The notes beneath the pieces are model-generated. The model did no database searches and had not been told where the DNA came from. It worked only from the letters and a program-made list of their open reading frames with translations. A stretch of DNA of 64,000 nt from Marinobacterium rhizophilum DSM 18822 (GTDB lineage: Bacteria; Pseudomonadota; Gammaproteobacteria; Pseudomonadales; Balneatricaceae): assembly GCF_000378045.1 (NCBI RefSeq), contig NZ_KB899110.1, positions 21,609-85,608 of the forward strand, read 5' to 3'. Every line of letters begins with the position of its first letter. The stretch's first letter is position 1. The position numbers and the translations under genes were made by a program. Shown here piece by piece: positions 19,956 through 31,223 of this stretch.

Positions 19956-21985
19956 ATGCCCCTGAGTTAAAAATTCCGAACCGTACCCTGGCCAACGCCG
20001 TCCGGGCCTTGAGCATGGACGCCGTACAGCAAGCCAACTCCGGCCACCCCGGCGCGCCGATGGGAATGGCCGATATCGCCGAGGTACTCTGGCGCGGCCA
20101 CCTGCGCCACAACCCGGCCAACCCGGGCTGGCCCGACCGCGACCGCTTCGTACTGTCTAATGGCCACGGTTCGATGCTGCTCTATAGCTTGCTGCACCTG
20201 AGCGGCTACGATCTGCCGCTCAACGAGCTCAAGCGCTTCCGTCAGTTGCACTCGAAGACGCCGGGACATCCCGAATACGGCTACGCACCCGGTGTCGAGA
20301 CCACTACGGGACCGCTGGGCCAGGGGCTGGCCAATGCCGTCGGCCTGGCGCTGGCCGAAAAGACGCTGGCGGCGCAGTTCAACCGCCCGGATCACGCCAT
20401 CGTCGATCATCACACCTACGTTTTCGCTGGCGACGGCTGCCTGATGGAGGGAATCTCCCACGAAGTCTGCTCGCTTGCGGGTACCTTAGGGTTAGGGAAG
20501 CTGATCCTGTGCTACGACGACAACGGCATCTCCATCGACGGCGAAGTCGAGGGCTGGTTCAGCGACGATACCCCAGCGCGTTTTCGCGCCTACGGCTGGC
20601 AGGTGATCGAGGCGGTAGATGGCCACGACGCCGCCGCCATTGATGCGGCATTGCGTGAGGCCAAGGCCGACCTGCAACGCCCGACTCTGATCTGCTGCAA
20701 GACCACCATCGGCTTCGGTTCGCCCAATAAGGCCGGCAGCCACGAATGCCACGGGGCGCCGCTGGGCGACGACGAGATTGCTGTGACCCGCGATGCGCTG
20801 GACTGGCCGCATGCGCCATTCGAAGTACCCGACGCGATCCGTGCGGCTTGGGACGCAAGCGATTCCGGTGCCGAACGCGAGGGCGGCTGGCAACAGCAGT
20901 TCGAGAGCTATCGTGCTGCGTATCCGGCGCTGGCCGCCGGGTTCGAACGGCGCCTGGCCGGCGAACTGCCGCCGAACTGGGCGATGGTGAAAAAGGAACT
21001 GCTACAGAACTGCCAGCAGCAAAGCCGCACCTTGGCCAGCCGCAAGAGCTCGCAGCAGGTGTTGGAAGCCCTGGGCCCCGTACTGCCGGAACTGCTTGGT
21101 GGCTCGGCGGACCTGGCGCCGTCCAACCTGACGCAATGGTCCGGTTCGCAGTCCGTCTCGGCCGGGGCTGCGGACGGCAACTACATCCATTACGGCGTAC
21201 GCGAGTTCGGTATGAGTGCCATCATGAACGGCCTGGCGCTGCACGGCGGCTTTATTCCGTATGGCGGCACCTTCCTTATGTTCATGGAATACGCCCGCAA
21301 TGCCGTACGTATGGCCGCGCTGATGGGGATTCGCAACATCTTCGTCTATACCCACGACTCCATCGGCCTCGGCGAGGACGGTCCAACCCATCAGCCGATC
21401 GAGCAGATAGCGAGTTTGCGTCAGACGCCGAACATGGAGACCTGGCGTCCCTGCGACGAGACCGAAACCGCAGCCGCCTGGTGCGCCGCGCTTGAGCGCA
21501 CTGACGGCCCCAGTGCACTGATCTTTTCCCGGCAGAACCTGCCTGCGCAGGCACGGGACGACAAGCAGCTCAGTGACATCGACCGCGGCGGCTACATCCT
21601 GCGCGACTGTGCCGGCACGCCGCAGCTGATCCTGATGGCGACCGGTTCCGAAGTGGTGCTGGCGCAGGCCGCAGCTGAACGGCTCGAAGCGTCGGGCCTG
21701 TCGGTACGGGTGCTGTCGCTGCCCTGTGTCGAGCGTTTCGCCAAGCAGGATCAGGTGTATCGCGACGCTGTGCTGCCGCCGGCGGTACGGGCGCGGGTTG
21801 CGATCGAAATGGCGCAGCCGGACGGCTGGTACCGCTGGGTCGGTCTCGACGGTGCCGTAATCGGCATGCGCACCTTCGGTGAATCGGCACCGGCCGCCGA
21901 CCTGCTGGAACATTTTGGTTTCACCGCCGAGCGAATCGAAACTGAGGCGCAGGCGGTACTGGCGCGCCTGAGCGGGGGGAACTGA
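19952..21985 (+). CDS. tkt: Transketolase, copy 1
   Basis: 677 residues, full length. [32 protein letters not shown] and the thiamine diphosphate-binding [18 protein letters not shown] are in the N-terminal domain; the activating Glu is in [27 protein letters not shown] is in the middle domain. It transfers two-carbon units from xylulose 5-phosphate and so drains the product of the two kinases into the pentose phosphate pathway. It overlaps the transaldolase by four bases and ends two bases before xylulokinase. Paralogue at 61281..63311. Confidence 0.97.
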   Translation: MNAPELKIPNRTLANAVRALSMDAVQQANSGHPGAPMGMADIAEVLWRGHLRHNPANPGWPDRDRFVLSNGHGSMLLYSLLHLSGYDLPLNELKRFRQLHSKTPGHPEYGYAPGVETTTGPLGQGLANAVGLALAEKTLAAQFNRPDHAIVDHHTYVFAGDGCLMEGISHEVCSLAGTLGLGKLILCYDDNGISIDGEVEGWFSDDTPARFRAYGWQVIEAVDGHDAAAIDAALREAKADLQRPTLICCKTTIGFGSPNKAGSHECHGAPLGDDEIAVTRDALDWPHAPFEVPDAIRAAWDASDSGAEREGGWQQQFESYRAAYPALAAGFERRLAGELPPNWAMVKKELLQNCQQQSRTLASRKSSQQVLEALGPVLPELLGGSADLAPSNLTQWSGSQSVSAGAADGNYIHYGVREFGMSAIMNGLALHGGFIPYGGTFLMFMEYARNAVRMAALMGIRNIFVYTHDSIGLGEDGPTHQPIEQIASLRQTPNMETWRPCDETETAAAWCAALERTDGPSALIFSRQNLPAQARDDKQLSDIDRGGYILRDCAGTPQLILMATGSEVVLAQAAAERLEASGLSVRVLSLPCVERFAKQDQVYRDAVLPPAVRARVAIEMAQPDGWYRWVGLDGAVIGMRTFGESAPAADLLEHFGFTAERIETEAQAVLARLSGGN

Positions 21986-21987
21986 CC

Positions 21988-23481
21988 ATGTATCTGGGTG
22001 TAGATTGTGGGACCCAGGGCACCAAGGTGGTGATCCTGGACCCGGATCTCGGGGCGTTGAGAGGCGAGGGCTATGCGACCCACGAGCTGATCAGCGAAGC
22101 CAACGGGCGCCGCGAACAGGAACCGAGCTGGTGGGTCGACGCGTTCCGGCGCGCCTACCGTATGGCGCTGGCACAGGCCGGTATCGACAGCCGGGCGATC
22201 CGGGCCGTCGGTGTCTCCGGTCAGCAGCACGGCCTGGTGGCACTGGATTCGGCCGGGCAGGTGATCCGGCCGGCAAAACTCTGGTGTGACACCGAAACGG
22301 CACCACAAAACGCCGAGCTGCTCGAACGACTGGGTGGAGAGCAGGGCTCGATGGAGCAGCTCGGGCTGGTGCTGGCGACTGGCTATACGTTGTCGAAGCT
22401 GCTCTGGCTCAAGCAGAATGAGTCGGAGAATTTCGACCGTATTGCCCATATCCTGTTGCCGCACGACTACCTCAACTACTGGCTCAGCGGCGAGATCGCC
22501 ACCGAGTGCGGCGACGCCTCCGGCACCGGCTACTTCGATATCCGAAGCCGCAAGTGGGCGCCGCAGGTGCTCGGCCTGGTTGACTCGACCGGGCGTCTGG
22601 AAAACGCGCTGCCGCCGTTACTGGAAGCACAGCAGGCGGTCGGCCGGGTGCGGCCTGAGATCGCGCGGGAACTGGGCCTGGGCAACGACGTTCTGGTGGC
22701 CAGCGGTGGCGGCGACAACATGATGGGCGCCATCGGCACCGGCAACATTCGGGATGGCGTCGTGACGCTGAGCCTAGGTACCTCTGGCACCCTGTACGCC
22801 TGTTCCGACCGGGCCCCGCAGCAACTGCATCCGCAGTTGGCGCCGTTCTGCTCGTCGAGTGGCGGCTGGCTGGGGCTGATCTGCACGCTGAACCTGACCG
22901 GCGCAGCCAACGCGGTACGCGAGATGTTCGGGCTCGACCTGGCACAGTTCAACGCCGAGGCGGCGCGGGCGCCGATCGGTGCCGGCGGCATCACTATGCT
23001 GCCGTTCCTCAGCGGCGAGCGTGTGCCGGCACTGCCCGAGGCTACCGGTAGCTTGCTCGGGCTCAACATGCAGAACCTGAGCGCCGCCAACTTCTGTCGC
23101 GCCGTGCTGGAAGGCACCACCTTCGGCCTGCGCTACGGCCTCGACCTGCTTCGCAACGCCGGTATCGAAAGCCGCGATATTCGGCTAATCGGTGGTGGCG
23201 CCAAGAGTCCGCTGTGGCGACAGATGGTAGCGGACGTGATGAATGCGCGCGTCCTGTGTCCGGAGATCGGCGAGGCGGCGGCGCTGGGCGGCGCCATCCA
23301 GGCGGCCTGGTGCGATCTCAACCGGGCGGGACAAAACACTTCGCTCGAGTCGCTGTGCGACCGCTTCGTGGCGTTTGACGACGCGGGTGCCGTCGAGCCC
23401 GTCGCAAAAGACGTACAAGCCTATGAGGCGGCATACAACATTTACCGCCGGCACCTGCAGGCGCTATACCAGCTGAGCTGA
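21988..23481 (+). CDS. xylB: Xylulokinase
   Basis: 497 residues, FGGY family. It starts MYLGVDCGTQGTK, has the xylulokinase-type GVSGQQHGLVALD, HDYLNYWLSGE and GDASGTGYFD, the catalytic Asp in GGGDNMMGAIGTG, and VTLSLGTSGTLYA and LIGGGAKSPLWRQMVADV in the C-terminal domain. It phosphorylates D-xylulose to D-xylulose 5-phosphate, the substrate of the transketolase just upstream. The two-base gap after the transketolase stop implies coupled translation. A ten-codon stub of this same gene survives after the second transketolase at 63314. Confidence 0.95.
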   Translation: MYLGVDCGTQGTKVVILDPDLGALRGEGYATHELISEANGRREQEPSWWVDAFRRAYRMALAQAGIDSRAIRAVGVSGQQHGLVALDSAGQVIRPAKLWCDTETAPQNAELLERLGGEQGSMEQLGLVLATGYTLSKLLWLKQNESENFDRIAHILLPHDYLNYWLSGEIATECGDASGTGYFDIRSRKWAPQVLGLVDSTGRLENALPPLLEAQQAVGRVRPEIARELGLGNDVLVASGGGDNMMGAIGTGNIRDGVVTLSLGTSGTLYACSDRAPQQLHPQLAPFCSSSGGWLGLICTLNLTGAANAVREMFGLDLAQFNAEAARAPIGAGGITMLPFLSGERVPALPEATGSLLGLNMQNLSAANFCRAVLEGTTFGLRYGLDLLRNAGIESRDIRLIGGGAKSPLWRQMVADVMNARVLCPEIGEAAALGGAIQAAWCDLNRAGQNTSLESLCDRFVAFDDAGAVEPVAKDVQAYEAAYNIYRRHLQALYQLS

Positions 23482-23576
23482 CACGCAAGGCGGTGGCGGG
23501 TAAACACCAAAATACCAGTCTCTTGGGACGCGTCAGGTTCGGAGTGACCGGTGATAACCGAATTCGGGAGCATAAA

Positions 23577-24308
23577 ATGTTTAACGACCTGAAAAATAAA
23601 TCAATCGTGGTCACTGGCGCCAGTAGCGGCATCGGCTGGTACTGTGTTGAAGCTCTGTGCGCCGAAGGCGCCCGGGTTCTGGCCATTGGCCGCAATGAAG
23701 CGCAACTGCGGGCACTAAAGGATAAAACCGCCTGCGATATCGTGGTGGCGGACCTGGCCCAGCAGGCCGGTCTGGACTTGGTCGAGCGCGAACTCGGCGA
23801 AGTCGATGGTCTGGTCAACTGCGCGGGTCTGGCACTGCTCGAACCCGCGACCGAGGTGACAGCTGACGCCTTCGACCAGATGATGGCGGTGAATGCCCGG
23901 GCAGCGGCGCTGATGAGCCGGATCGTGGCACGGCGGATGATCGACCAGGGCCGGGGCGGCGCCATCGTTAACGTTTCGAGCCAGGCGTCGCTGGCTTCGC
24001 TGAACGATCACCTGGGGTACTCTGCATCGAAAGCGGCCATGGATGCGATGACGCGCGTGCAATGCGCTGAATGGGGCCCGCATAACATTCGCGTCAACAG
24101 CGTGAACCCGACAGTGACCCTGACACCGATGGCCAAGGTGGGCTGGAGCGATCCGGTCAAGGCCGAAGGCATGTTGAGCAGGATTCCGCTCCACCGTTTT
24201 GCCGAACCCGAAGAAGTGGTGCAGCCGATCCTGTTCCTGTTGAGCCAGGCGTCCTCGATGATCTCGGGCATCGTATTGCCGATCGATGGTGGCTTTACTG
24301 CTGGTTAA
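23577..24308 (+). CDS. DCXR-like short-chain dehydrogenase (L-xylulose reductase/pentitol dehydrogenase)
   Basis: 243 residues. TGASSGIG at 13-20; Arg39 after strand 2 suggests NADP(H); catalytic Ser134/135 and Tyr148-x3-Lys152. NVSSQ, NPTVTLTPMAKVGWSDPVKA, MLSRIPLHRFAEPEEVV and the ending PIDGGF align well with animal dicarbonyl/L-xylulose reductase, which interconverts L-xylulose and xylitol. In this operon a bacterial member could oxidise D-arabitol or xylitol to xylulose for XylB (inference). CGGGAG lies 6 bases before the chosen ATG. It is the last operon gene, followed by a strong terminator. Confidence 0.85.
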   Translation: MFNDLKNKSIVVTGASSGIGWYCVEALCAEGARVLAIGRNEAQLRALKDKTACDIVVADLAQQAGLDLVERELGEVDGLVNCAGLALLEPATEVTADAFDQMMAVNARAAALMSRIVARRMIDQGRGGAIVNVSSQASLASLNDHLGYSASKAAMDAMTRVQCAEWGPHNIRVNSVNPTVTLTPMAKVGWSDPVKAEGMLSRIPLHRFAEPEEVVQPILFLLSQASSMISGIVLPIDGGFTAG

Positions 24309-24327
24309 AAGGGAAACTCCACTGCTT

Positions 24328-24350
24328 CTGGCTGCCAAGCCAGATTTTTT
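24328..24350 (+). terminator. Rho-independent terminator of the pentitol operon
   Basis: CTGGCT, a four-base loop, AGCCAG, then A and six T residues, 20 bases after the last stop codon of the operon. Confidence 0.88.
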
Positions 24351-24364
24351 AGTCGGACAGCTGT

Positions 24365-25090
24365 AGCGGTTAAGATAGTGAATGTGGTTCTCGGATGTTA
24401 CCGGCTCGAATGGTTCCCATGTCTCACGGACGACGGCATCAACTTCGGCGAGCCTGACAGCCACCCACGGCTGCCTCACCCTGCGCGACGACATTCTGGT
24501 AGGCGGTCACGTCTAGATTACCGGGTTCCATGACCGCTAGCGCATAGGGTGTGGCATCGATACCAGCGATCACGACCCTGCCTACGTTGCCCTCTGCGCC
24601 TTCAGTGCCGCGATGGCACTAAGGGCCACCTCGTCGTTGTTGGCGATGACGGTATCGAAGTCAAAGCCGATGACCTCCTTTAGGCCATCAGCTCCTGGTC
24701 CCGTGAGCAACGTCAGTCGGCAGGCGGTTCGGCGACCACCTCCATGCCTGAACATTCTGGAGAGCACAGCACATCGGAACGTATCGGGTGCACTGAATTG
24801 TGTCCTGATTTTGCAGCATCCATCATCACAACAACTTGGCCCTTGCCACCGAGGAGCCTGCAGGCTTCCCGGATTTGCAGGGTGCTGGACTCGATTTAAT
24901 AGAGACTGACAAACACTTGGTTGGCGGGCAACGGGTTGAGATTGACGGGCTGACGGTTGACGAAGACGGTTCTGTTGCGAAAAGGCAATGATCGGGATGT
25001 TGGCAGGGCTGGTCACGCAGCCGATTTCTCGATTGCGTTCTTGGGATATTCGAGTGTTTCCGTCAGCATATCCGTTCCGATGCCAAACGC
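24365..25090 (-). pseudogene. Decayed sugar ABC transporter binding-protein gene
   Basis: Pieces of an RbsB/inositol-type binding protein are readable on the minus strand in several frames. From upstream: ANIPII; then FVNRQPVNL and CRLLGGKGQVVVMM; then TVIANNDEVALSAIAALKAQ; then VVIAGIDATP and LDVTAYQNVVAQGEAAV; then, in another frame, EVDAVVRETWEPFEPVTSEN and YLNR at the C-terminus. At least three frameshifts and a stop break it. The order of the pieces is that of an intact gene, so it is one decayed gene and not a mosaic. It is not a copy of the active binding protein at 13061 or 63414, as the segments differ. Confidence 0.75.
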
Positions 25091-25179
25091 GCACTCGATA
25101 AGGCGTACTCCACCTATCTATGACCTTCCGCTGGATTTGAAAGGCAGCTGCCTGTCGTTTTTTCAGCGCCCGCATGACC

Positions 25180-25495
25180 TCGAAAACCTTTGCCGCCAGC
25201 GAGTATTTGGCGAAGTGTTTTTCAGGGCACCGGCGCGGGTGATCTTGCCGCGCTGGGTTTGAGGCCGCTTGGTCGGAGTGACTTCGCTCAATTATCACGC
25301 CAGGGTATCCGCAAAGGTGCGACGCTCGGCAGGAGCTCTCTGGATGTAGATGCCCCTGACCATCTCGTCCTCGATCCGGCGCACCCAGCCTTCGGCGCCG
25401 CGCTTGGGGCGAAAAGTTTTCGAGGTAGTGCGGTAACCTGTCTTTCTGACGACCGCTTTCCAGATCCTTGAAGAGGACTTGACGATGGTAGCCAT
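25180..25495 (-). pseudogene. 5' fragment of a tyrosine-type site-specific integrase gene
   Basis: From the ATG at 25495 the product reads MATIVKSSSRIWKAV, then KTFRPKRGAEGWVRRIEDEM and VRGIYIQR, the usual N-terminus of a large group of phage-type integrases. Two adjacent stop codons (TGA TAA near 25293) interrupt it where the family has Arg-Tyr, after which LSEVTPTKRPQTQRG and KITRAGALK continue in the same frame, followed by KHFAKYSLAA in a shifted frame. The catalytic C-terminal domain is missing. It marks an old integrated element next to the tRNA-like sequence at 25634. Confidence 0.75.
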
Positions 25496-25633
25496 GGGAC
25501 CTTGCTTCACGTTACTTGTACGTTGACTGTACCGAATGTGTACCGTAACACCATCTCATGTGAACACAGGAAGGGCGTGCTACATCGTATGATTCTTAAT
25601 GCCATGATTTATACGTATTTTTCAGGCTTTAAT

Positions 25634-25671
25634 TGGCGGCCCGGCAGGACTTGAACCTGATTATGAGTCCA
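25634..25671 (-). other. tRNA 3'-end-like sequence, possible attachment-site remnant
   Basis: On the minus strand there is an ACTCATAATC segment, then CAGGTTCAAGTCCTG, which folds as a T-arm, then CCGGGCCGCCA like an acceptor end with CCA. The anticodon-like part is too close to the T-arm and no matching 5' half (GGCCCGG) is found upstream, so it is not a whole tRNA gene. Integrases often insert at tRNA 3' ends, and the integrase fragment begins only 140 bp away. Confidence 0.45.
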
Positions 25672-25856
25672 CTTCTTTATGTGTCTAACCCGAATGTTTC
25701 ATCCGGTCCTCGAGTGGAGGGCCCAATGGCTCAGTTCTGTCCGATTTGAGGAGCACGCTCCAACGAACTGTTTGTTTTTTGATCAAATGGTACGATGAGA
25801 GCGCAACCTCCCTTTACCCCATTGTTTATTCCGTGCCGGGAACAGCACCGCTGGCG

Positions 25857-27170
25857 CTACCCCGGCGCCAGCTTGGCGGCTATCTTCTGGAACAGCTCCT
25901 GGTCCGGATAAGTGCTACTCATCATGATGCGGATCCGGCGAGTGTTGCGGGTGATGACGGCACCGATTTTCAATAGCCGGGTACGCAGCGTGGTCACTTG
26001 GGCGCGGGCATAGCGGGTGCCACGCAGATAGCCACTGCGCAGCCTTTCCATCAGGACGTAGGCCAGACCGGACAGCAGCAGACGATATTGATTGGGCCAC
26101 CAGTCGTGGCAGCTGGTTCTGTCCGAGAACAGCCACTGCTGTTCCTTGATCCGGTTCTCCATATCGCCCCGCAGACAGTAGCGCCGGTCATAGAGCCACT
26201 TGGCAGAGCCCGGCAGGTTGGTGACGATATAGCGGTTGTTGTCACCCTGATAGCTGAACTCCGCTTTGACGATCACTTTGCGCACGCGTTTCTTCCAGCT
26301 CCGGGCCGAGTACCAGAGCGTCGCAAAGCAGCGCTGCTTTACCCGAGTGGCCTCGAACGCCACAGCGGCGCGGTAACGGGTATCCAGTGCCAGCTGTTCT
26401 AGCTTGGAGTTCTTGCCGATGCCGACGACATAACCGACATCGTGGCGCTCACACCAGGTCAGCAGCCGTGGTCGGCAGAAGCCGCTGTCGCCCCGGAAGA
26501 TGATCTGCACCTGCGGCCACTCGGCTCGAAGCCGCCTGACCAGCAGGGCCAGAACGGCCCAGGCATGCTTGGCAGCGTCAACATAGGCAGGGCGCAGATA
26601 GCTCACCAAGAGCTTCTGCCCGCAGAAAACGAAAAGCGGCAAGAAACAGTAACTTCTGTAGTAACCACTGAAATAGCGGCCCACCTGCTCCCCATGCACC
26701 GTATCGTCAGTCGCGTCGAAATCGAGAATCAGCCGCTTCGGTGGCTTCCTGTACGAGCGAATGAACTGCTCAACCAGTTCTTCATGCATGGCCACGGCCC
26801 AGGCCCGATTAGCGTTGAGTTCGAACCGGCACAATGTGGACTGACTGGCCAGTTCAGCATCGCTATCGACGGCAGTCTGAAGCGCCAGGTCATGCCTCAG
26901 TGTCTTGTGATCGTTGAGGTCTTCGTAACCCAGCGCCAGTCCGAAAACGCGTTGTCGGATCATGGTCTGCGCCTGGTGCCGGCAATGGGAGGGGCTGCGC
27001 GGATCCGTAATCTTGCGGGCGATCGAACGGGTCAGGCCCAGCTCCCGGTCGAGCTGTCGGAGCAGTAGCACACCGGCATCGGACGTGATGTCGCCCCCTT
27101 CGAAATTGGTCTCGATTTTACGACCTTTACAGCGTGGAAATAGGTCCTGTGTAACAGTACAATGTGTCAT
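25857..27170 (-). CDS. IS1380-family transposase
   Basis: 437 residues and apparently intact. It has the DDE-type IS1380 pattern: ETNFEGGDITSDAGVLLLRQLDR at the N-terminus, LILDFDATDDTVHGEQVG around the first Asp, IIFRGDSGFCRPRLLTWCE around the second, and a C-terminal GDMENRIKEQQWLFSDRTSCH with the likely Glu. A TATAAT box lies on this strand at 27208-27213, and GGGCGACC/GGTCGCCC inverted copies flank it, probably promoter control. A GC-rich inverted repeat near 25850-25875 may end transcription. I could not fix the IS terminal repeats. It sits between the decayed integrase and the intact traX-like gene. Confidence 0.9.
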   Translation of the reverse strand: MTHCTVTQDLFPRCKGRKIETNFEGGDITSDAGVLLLRQLDRELGLTRSIARKITDPRSPSHCRHQAQTMIRQRVFGLALGYEDLNDHKTLRHDLALQTAVDSDAELASQSTLCRFELNANRAWAVAMHEELVEQFIRSYRKPPKRLILDFDATDDTVHGEQVGRYFSGYYRSYCFLPLFVFCGQKLLVSYLRPAYVDAAKHAWAVLALLVRRLRAEWPQVQIIFRGDSGFCRPRLLTWCERHDVGYVVGIGKNSKLEQLALDTRYRAAVAFEATRVKQRCFATLWYSARSWKKRVRKVIVKAEFSYQGDNNRYIVTNLPGSAKWLYDRRYCLRGDMENRIKEQQWLFSDRTSCHDWWPNQYRLLLSGLAYVLMERLRSGYLRGTRYARAQVTTLRTRLLKIGAVITRNTRRIRIMMSSTYPDQELFQKIAAKLAPG

Positions 27171-27342
27171 GGGCGACCGGGTTGTTATATTCGACTTAAG
27201 TGATTGAATTATAACACAAAACCAGGTCGCCCTTCTTGTTTATGCTGCAACATCCGGGCTAAGCCGCTGGCAGTGGCTTATAGACATGCCTGGAAATCGG
27301 TCACCAAGCCGTAAAGCGTAAACATCCCGAACCGAAAAAAAG

Positions 27343-28101
27343 CTATGCGGCGACCCCCACCACACTGCGAATCAACCAGATCACGCCGAGGTGCAGGGGG
27401 TAGTAGGCGTAAAAGGCCCAGCGCAGGCGGGGCACGTGCAGGTTGACGCGCGTGGCGGCGAGGATCAGCGGTACAGCGGCCAGCGCCCAGAAGTTGTCAT
27501 TGGTTAACCAGAGGCCCGCACAGGCGAGTAATGCCACACCCGCTGCGGGCAGCGATGGCTGTTTGCAGTACGTCCAGATGGCCAGGCCGAGGGTGAGCCC
27601 CAGCCAGCCGTACTCAACCAGACTGCCACCCACCAGGAACAGGATGCCGGCGGCCAGCAGGTCGTCGCGTTCGACCAGGTAGAGCGTGGTGGTGAGAACC
27701 AGCAGCGAGAACAGAACGTTCAGCGGCCACCATCCCGCGTGTAGCAGGTCCCCCAGGGCAATGAAGGGCACCGATGCAAGGGCGCCGAATACCGCCAGGC
27801 GTTTCATCGTGCGCGGGTAGGTGCCCCGCTCGAGCTGCCCCGGGCGGGCCAGGTTGTACGCGAGCACGAAAACGAAGATCGGCAGCGCGAGTCTGCCCAG
27901 CCCGAACAGGTACGCGACCGTTCCGTTAAACAGGAACCGGTTGACGTGATCGCCCGTCATCAGGATCAGCGCGAGCCACTTCAGGGCTTCGATCGTACCA
28001 CCGGCCATGACAAGGGACGGCAGGGCGCATTTGGCGCTGTGCTTTGTGGAACTGCCGGTTATTGCCCCGTCGGGACGCCTGACTTTTAACTCTGAGCTCA
28101 T
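27343..28101 (-). CDS. TraX-family membrane protein
   Basis: 252 residues, seven or eight predicted membrane helices. GGTIEALKWLALILMTGDHVNRFLF, LGRLALPIFVFVLAYNLARPG, and FYAYYPLHLGVIWLIR at the end are the TraX/acyltransferase-like family pattern. F-plasmid TraX is needed for pilin acetylation; chromosomal relatives are common and their substrates unknown. No conjugation genes are nearby. A decayed copy lies at 10093..10640 in the same orientation. The ATG at 28101 gives an N-terminal extension of about 30 residues before the conserved part, so an internal start is possible. Confidence 0.85.
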   Translation of the reverse strand: MSSELKVRRPDGAITGSSTKHSAKCALPSLVMAGGTIEALKWLALILMTGDHVNRFLFNGTVAYLFGLGRLALPIFVFVLAYNLARPGQLERGTYPRTMKRLAVFGALASVPFIALGDLLHAGWWPLNVLFSLLVLTTTLYLVERDDLLAAGILFLVGGSLVEYGWLGLTLGLAIWTYCKQPSLPAAGVALLACAGLWLTNDNFWALAAVPLILAATRVNLHVPRLRWAFYAYYPLHLGVIWLIRSVVGVAA

Positions 28102-29237
28102 TTCAATCCTGCTTGCGGAGCCTGTGCCTGTGGGGTGAAACAGTACCCGTTTTTGCGTTCAGGCGCCCGGCACGCGGCTTTTAATGTCATTCGAACGCAG
28201 CACAGGCGACATTATCATGTTGCCTAAAAAAGGTTCTTCGCACTTTAGCGGGAAAGAATATTTTACCATCGGGCTCCGTAATCGAAGCGCACTGCGCCGC
28301 TTGGACATTTCGTGCGAACCGAATCATCTTCGCTTCCGACTAAGCCTCCTTTTCGCCTCCAGGCGACTTACTTTTCTTTGCTCGTGCGAAAGAAAAAGTA
28401 AGCAAAAGAAAGCACGCCCGAAGAAGCCGGCCCAAGGGCTACGCTGCGCCCCGAGAGTATTTTTCGGGCGCAGCTGACGTCACATCCCTGTACCGCATCT
28501 GCAGCTCGGCATCCATGCCTCGCCCCTGATGGGCCTGATCAAAAAATACTCCCAGTGCTCGCCGGCTCCTAACGGGTCCCAGTCGCCACCTCCGGCTCTC
28601 TGGAAGTGCACCGGAATCCCCGCTGGTGCTGTTGGAGCTCAAAAGCGGCAAAATAGAAATTAGTGAGGAAAAGGCCAAAGATTCCCGCAAATCTGCGAAG
28701 AACCAAAAAATCTACTATAGCGCTTTTGGAGCGGCTGTCGGTTCAGACCCTGCGCTCTGTCGATGCGGTGCCTGCTGGCGAAAGTGTATCAACAGGTGGC
28801 CGACGGTTTCTTCATCAATGGATCTCATTCAGCCTTTACGGGGTGGCGAAGAGGTTCAACGTCGCCGGGTCAAAATCCTCAGCTTTGCTGCATTTTCCGG
28901 TGCGCGCCGCCTCGGTGAACGACTGGGGCTGTTTTGCCTGGGTCGTCGCGCATCCATGGGGTCTGCGGCAACGGCATAGGCGACTGTGCAGTACACCGTG
29001 CGCAGGGCCCCGCAGCACGGTGCTACAGCTTTGGGATTCGAGCCTTCAGTTGGTCTGCGTATTGCACTGTGAAGCAGCCATTCTCAGTTGATATTATTTT
29101 GTAAAATAAATAATTAAGTAATAAAAATAAACTTAATAAATATATAGAGCCATAGCACACTGACCCTCTCACCTGAAGGCGCTAAAGTTATTAATAGCAG
29201 GCACCTCTCGGGCAAAACAATAAGAGGAGGTTGTGGT
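28102..29237. other. Long intergenic region without a supported gene
   Basis: About 1.1 kb. Several frames of 60-140 codons exist on both strands, but none shows a domain, a ribosome site or convincing codon use. It contains the inverted repeat at 28377-28412 and a very AT-rich stretch at 29092-29152 immediately before the acetoacetyl-CoA synthetase leader, which probably holds that gene's promoter. The rest may be decayed sequence. Confidence 0.55.
28377..28412. repeat. Imperfect inverted repeat, CTTACTTTTCTTT type
   Basis: CTTACTTTTCTTT and AAAGAAAAAGTAAG form a 13-bp stem with one extra base around a 9-base loop. Similar sequences are widespread between genes in pseudomonad-like genomes and give rise to spurious small frames. 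Confidence 0.7.
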
Positions 29238-31187
<1,950 letters not shown>

Positions 31188-31223
31188 GGCAAGGCCCGGC
31201 ATATTCGCACGCGTCAATAAACG

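Noticed and set aside
23962..23975. A sixth LacI-type operator (TCGTTAACGTTTCG)
   Set aside because: It shares only the GTTAACGTT core, lies inside the second dehydrogenase gene and lacks the ATGT/ACAT ends.
24582..25298. 238-codon frame on the minus strand as a single gene
   Set aside because: It is a chance mixture of frames from the decayed integrase and binding-protein genes; the true reading shifts frame several times inside it.
25634..25740. Complete tRNA gene on the minus strand
   Set aside because: The T-arm and acceptor 3' end are present but no matching 5' acceptor strand or D-arm can be found, and the anticodon-like part is too close to the T-arm.
28663..29091. 142-codon frame on the + strand before aacS
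   Set aside because: No ribosome site, no domain, and an overlapping frame of similar length on the same strand; composition does not look like protein.
29199..29214. Sigma-54 promoter (GG-N10-GC) before aacS
   Set aside because: GGCAC matches but the -12 part is GGGC, not TTGC, and transcription would begin within the ribosome site.
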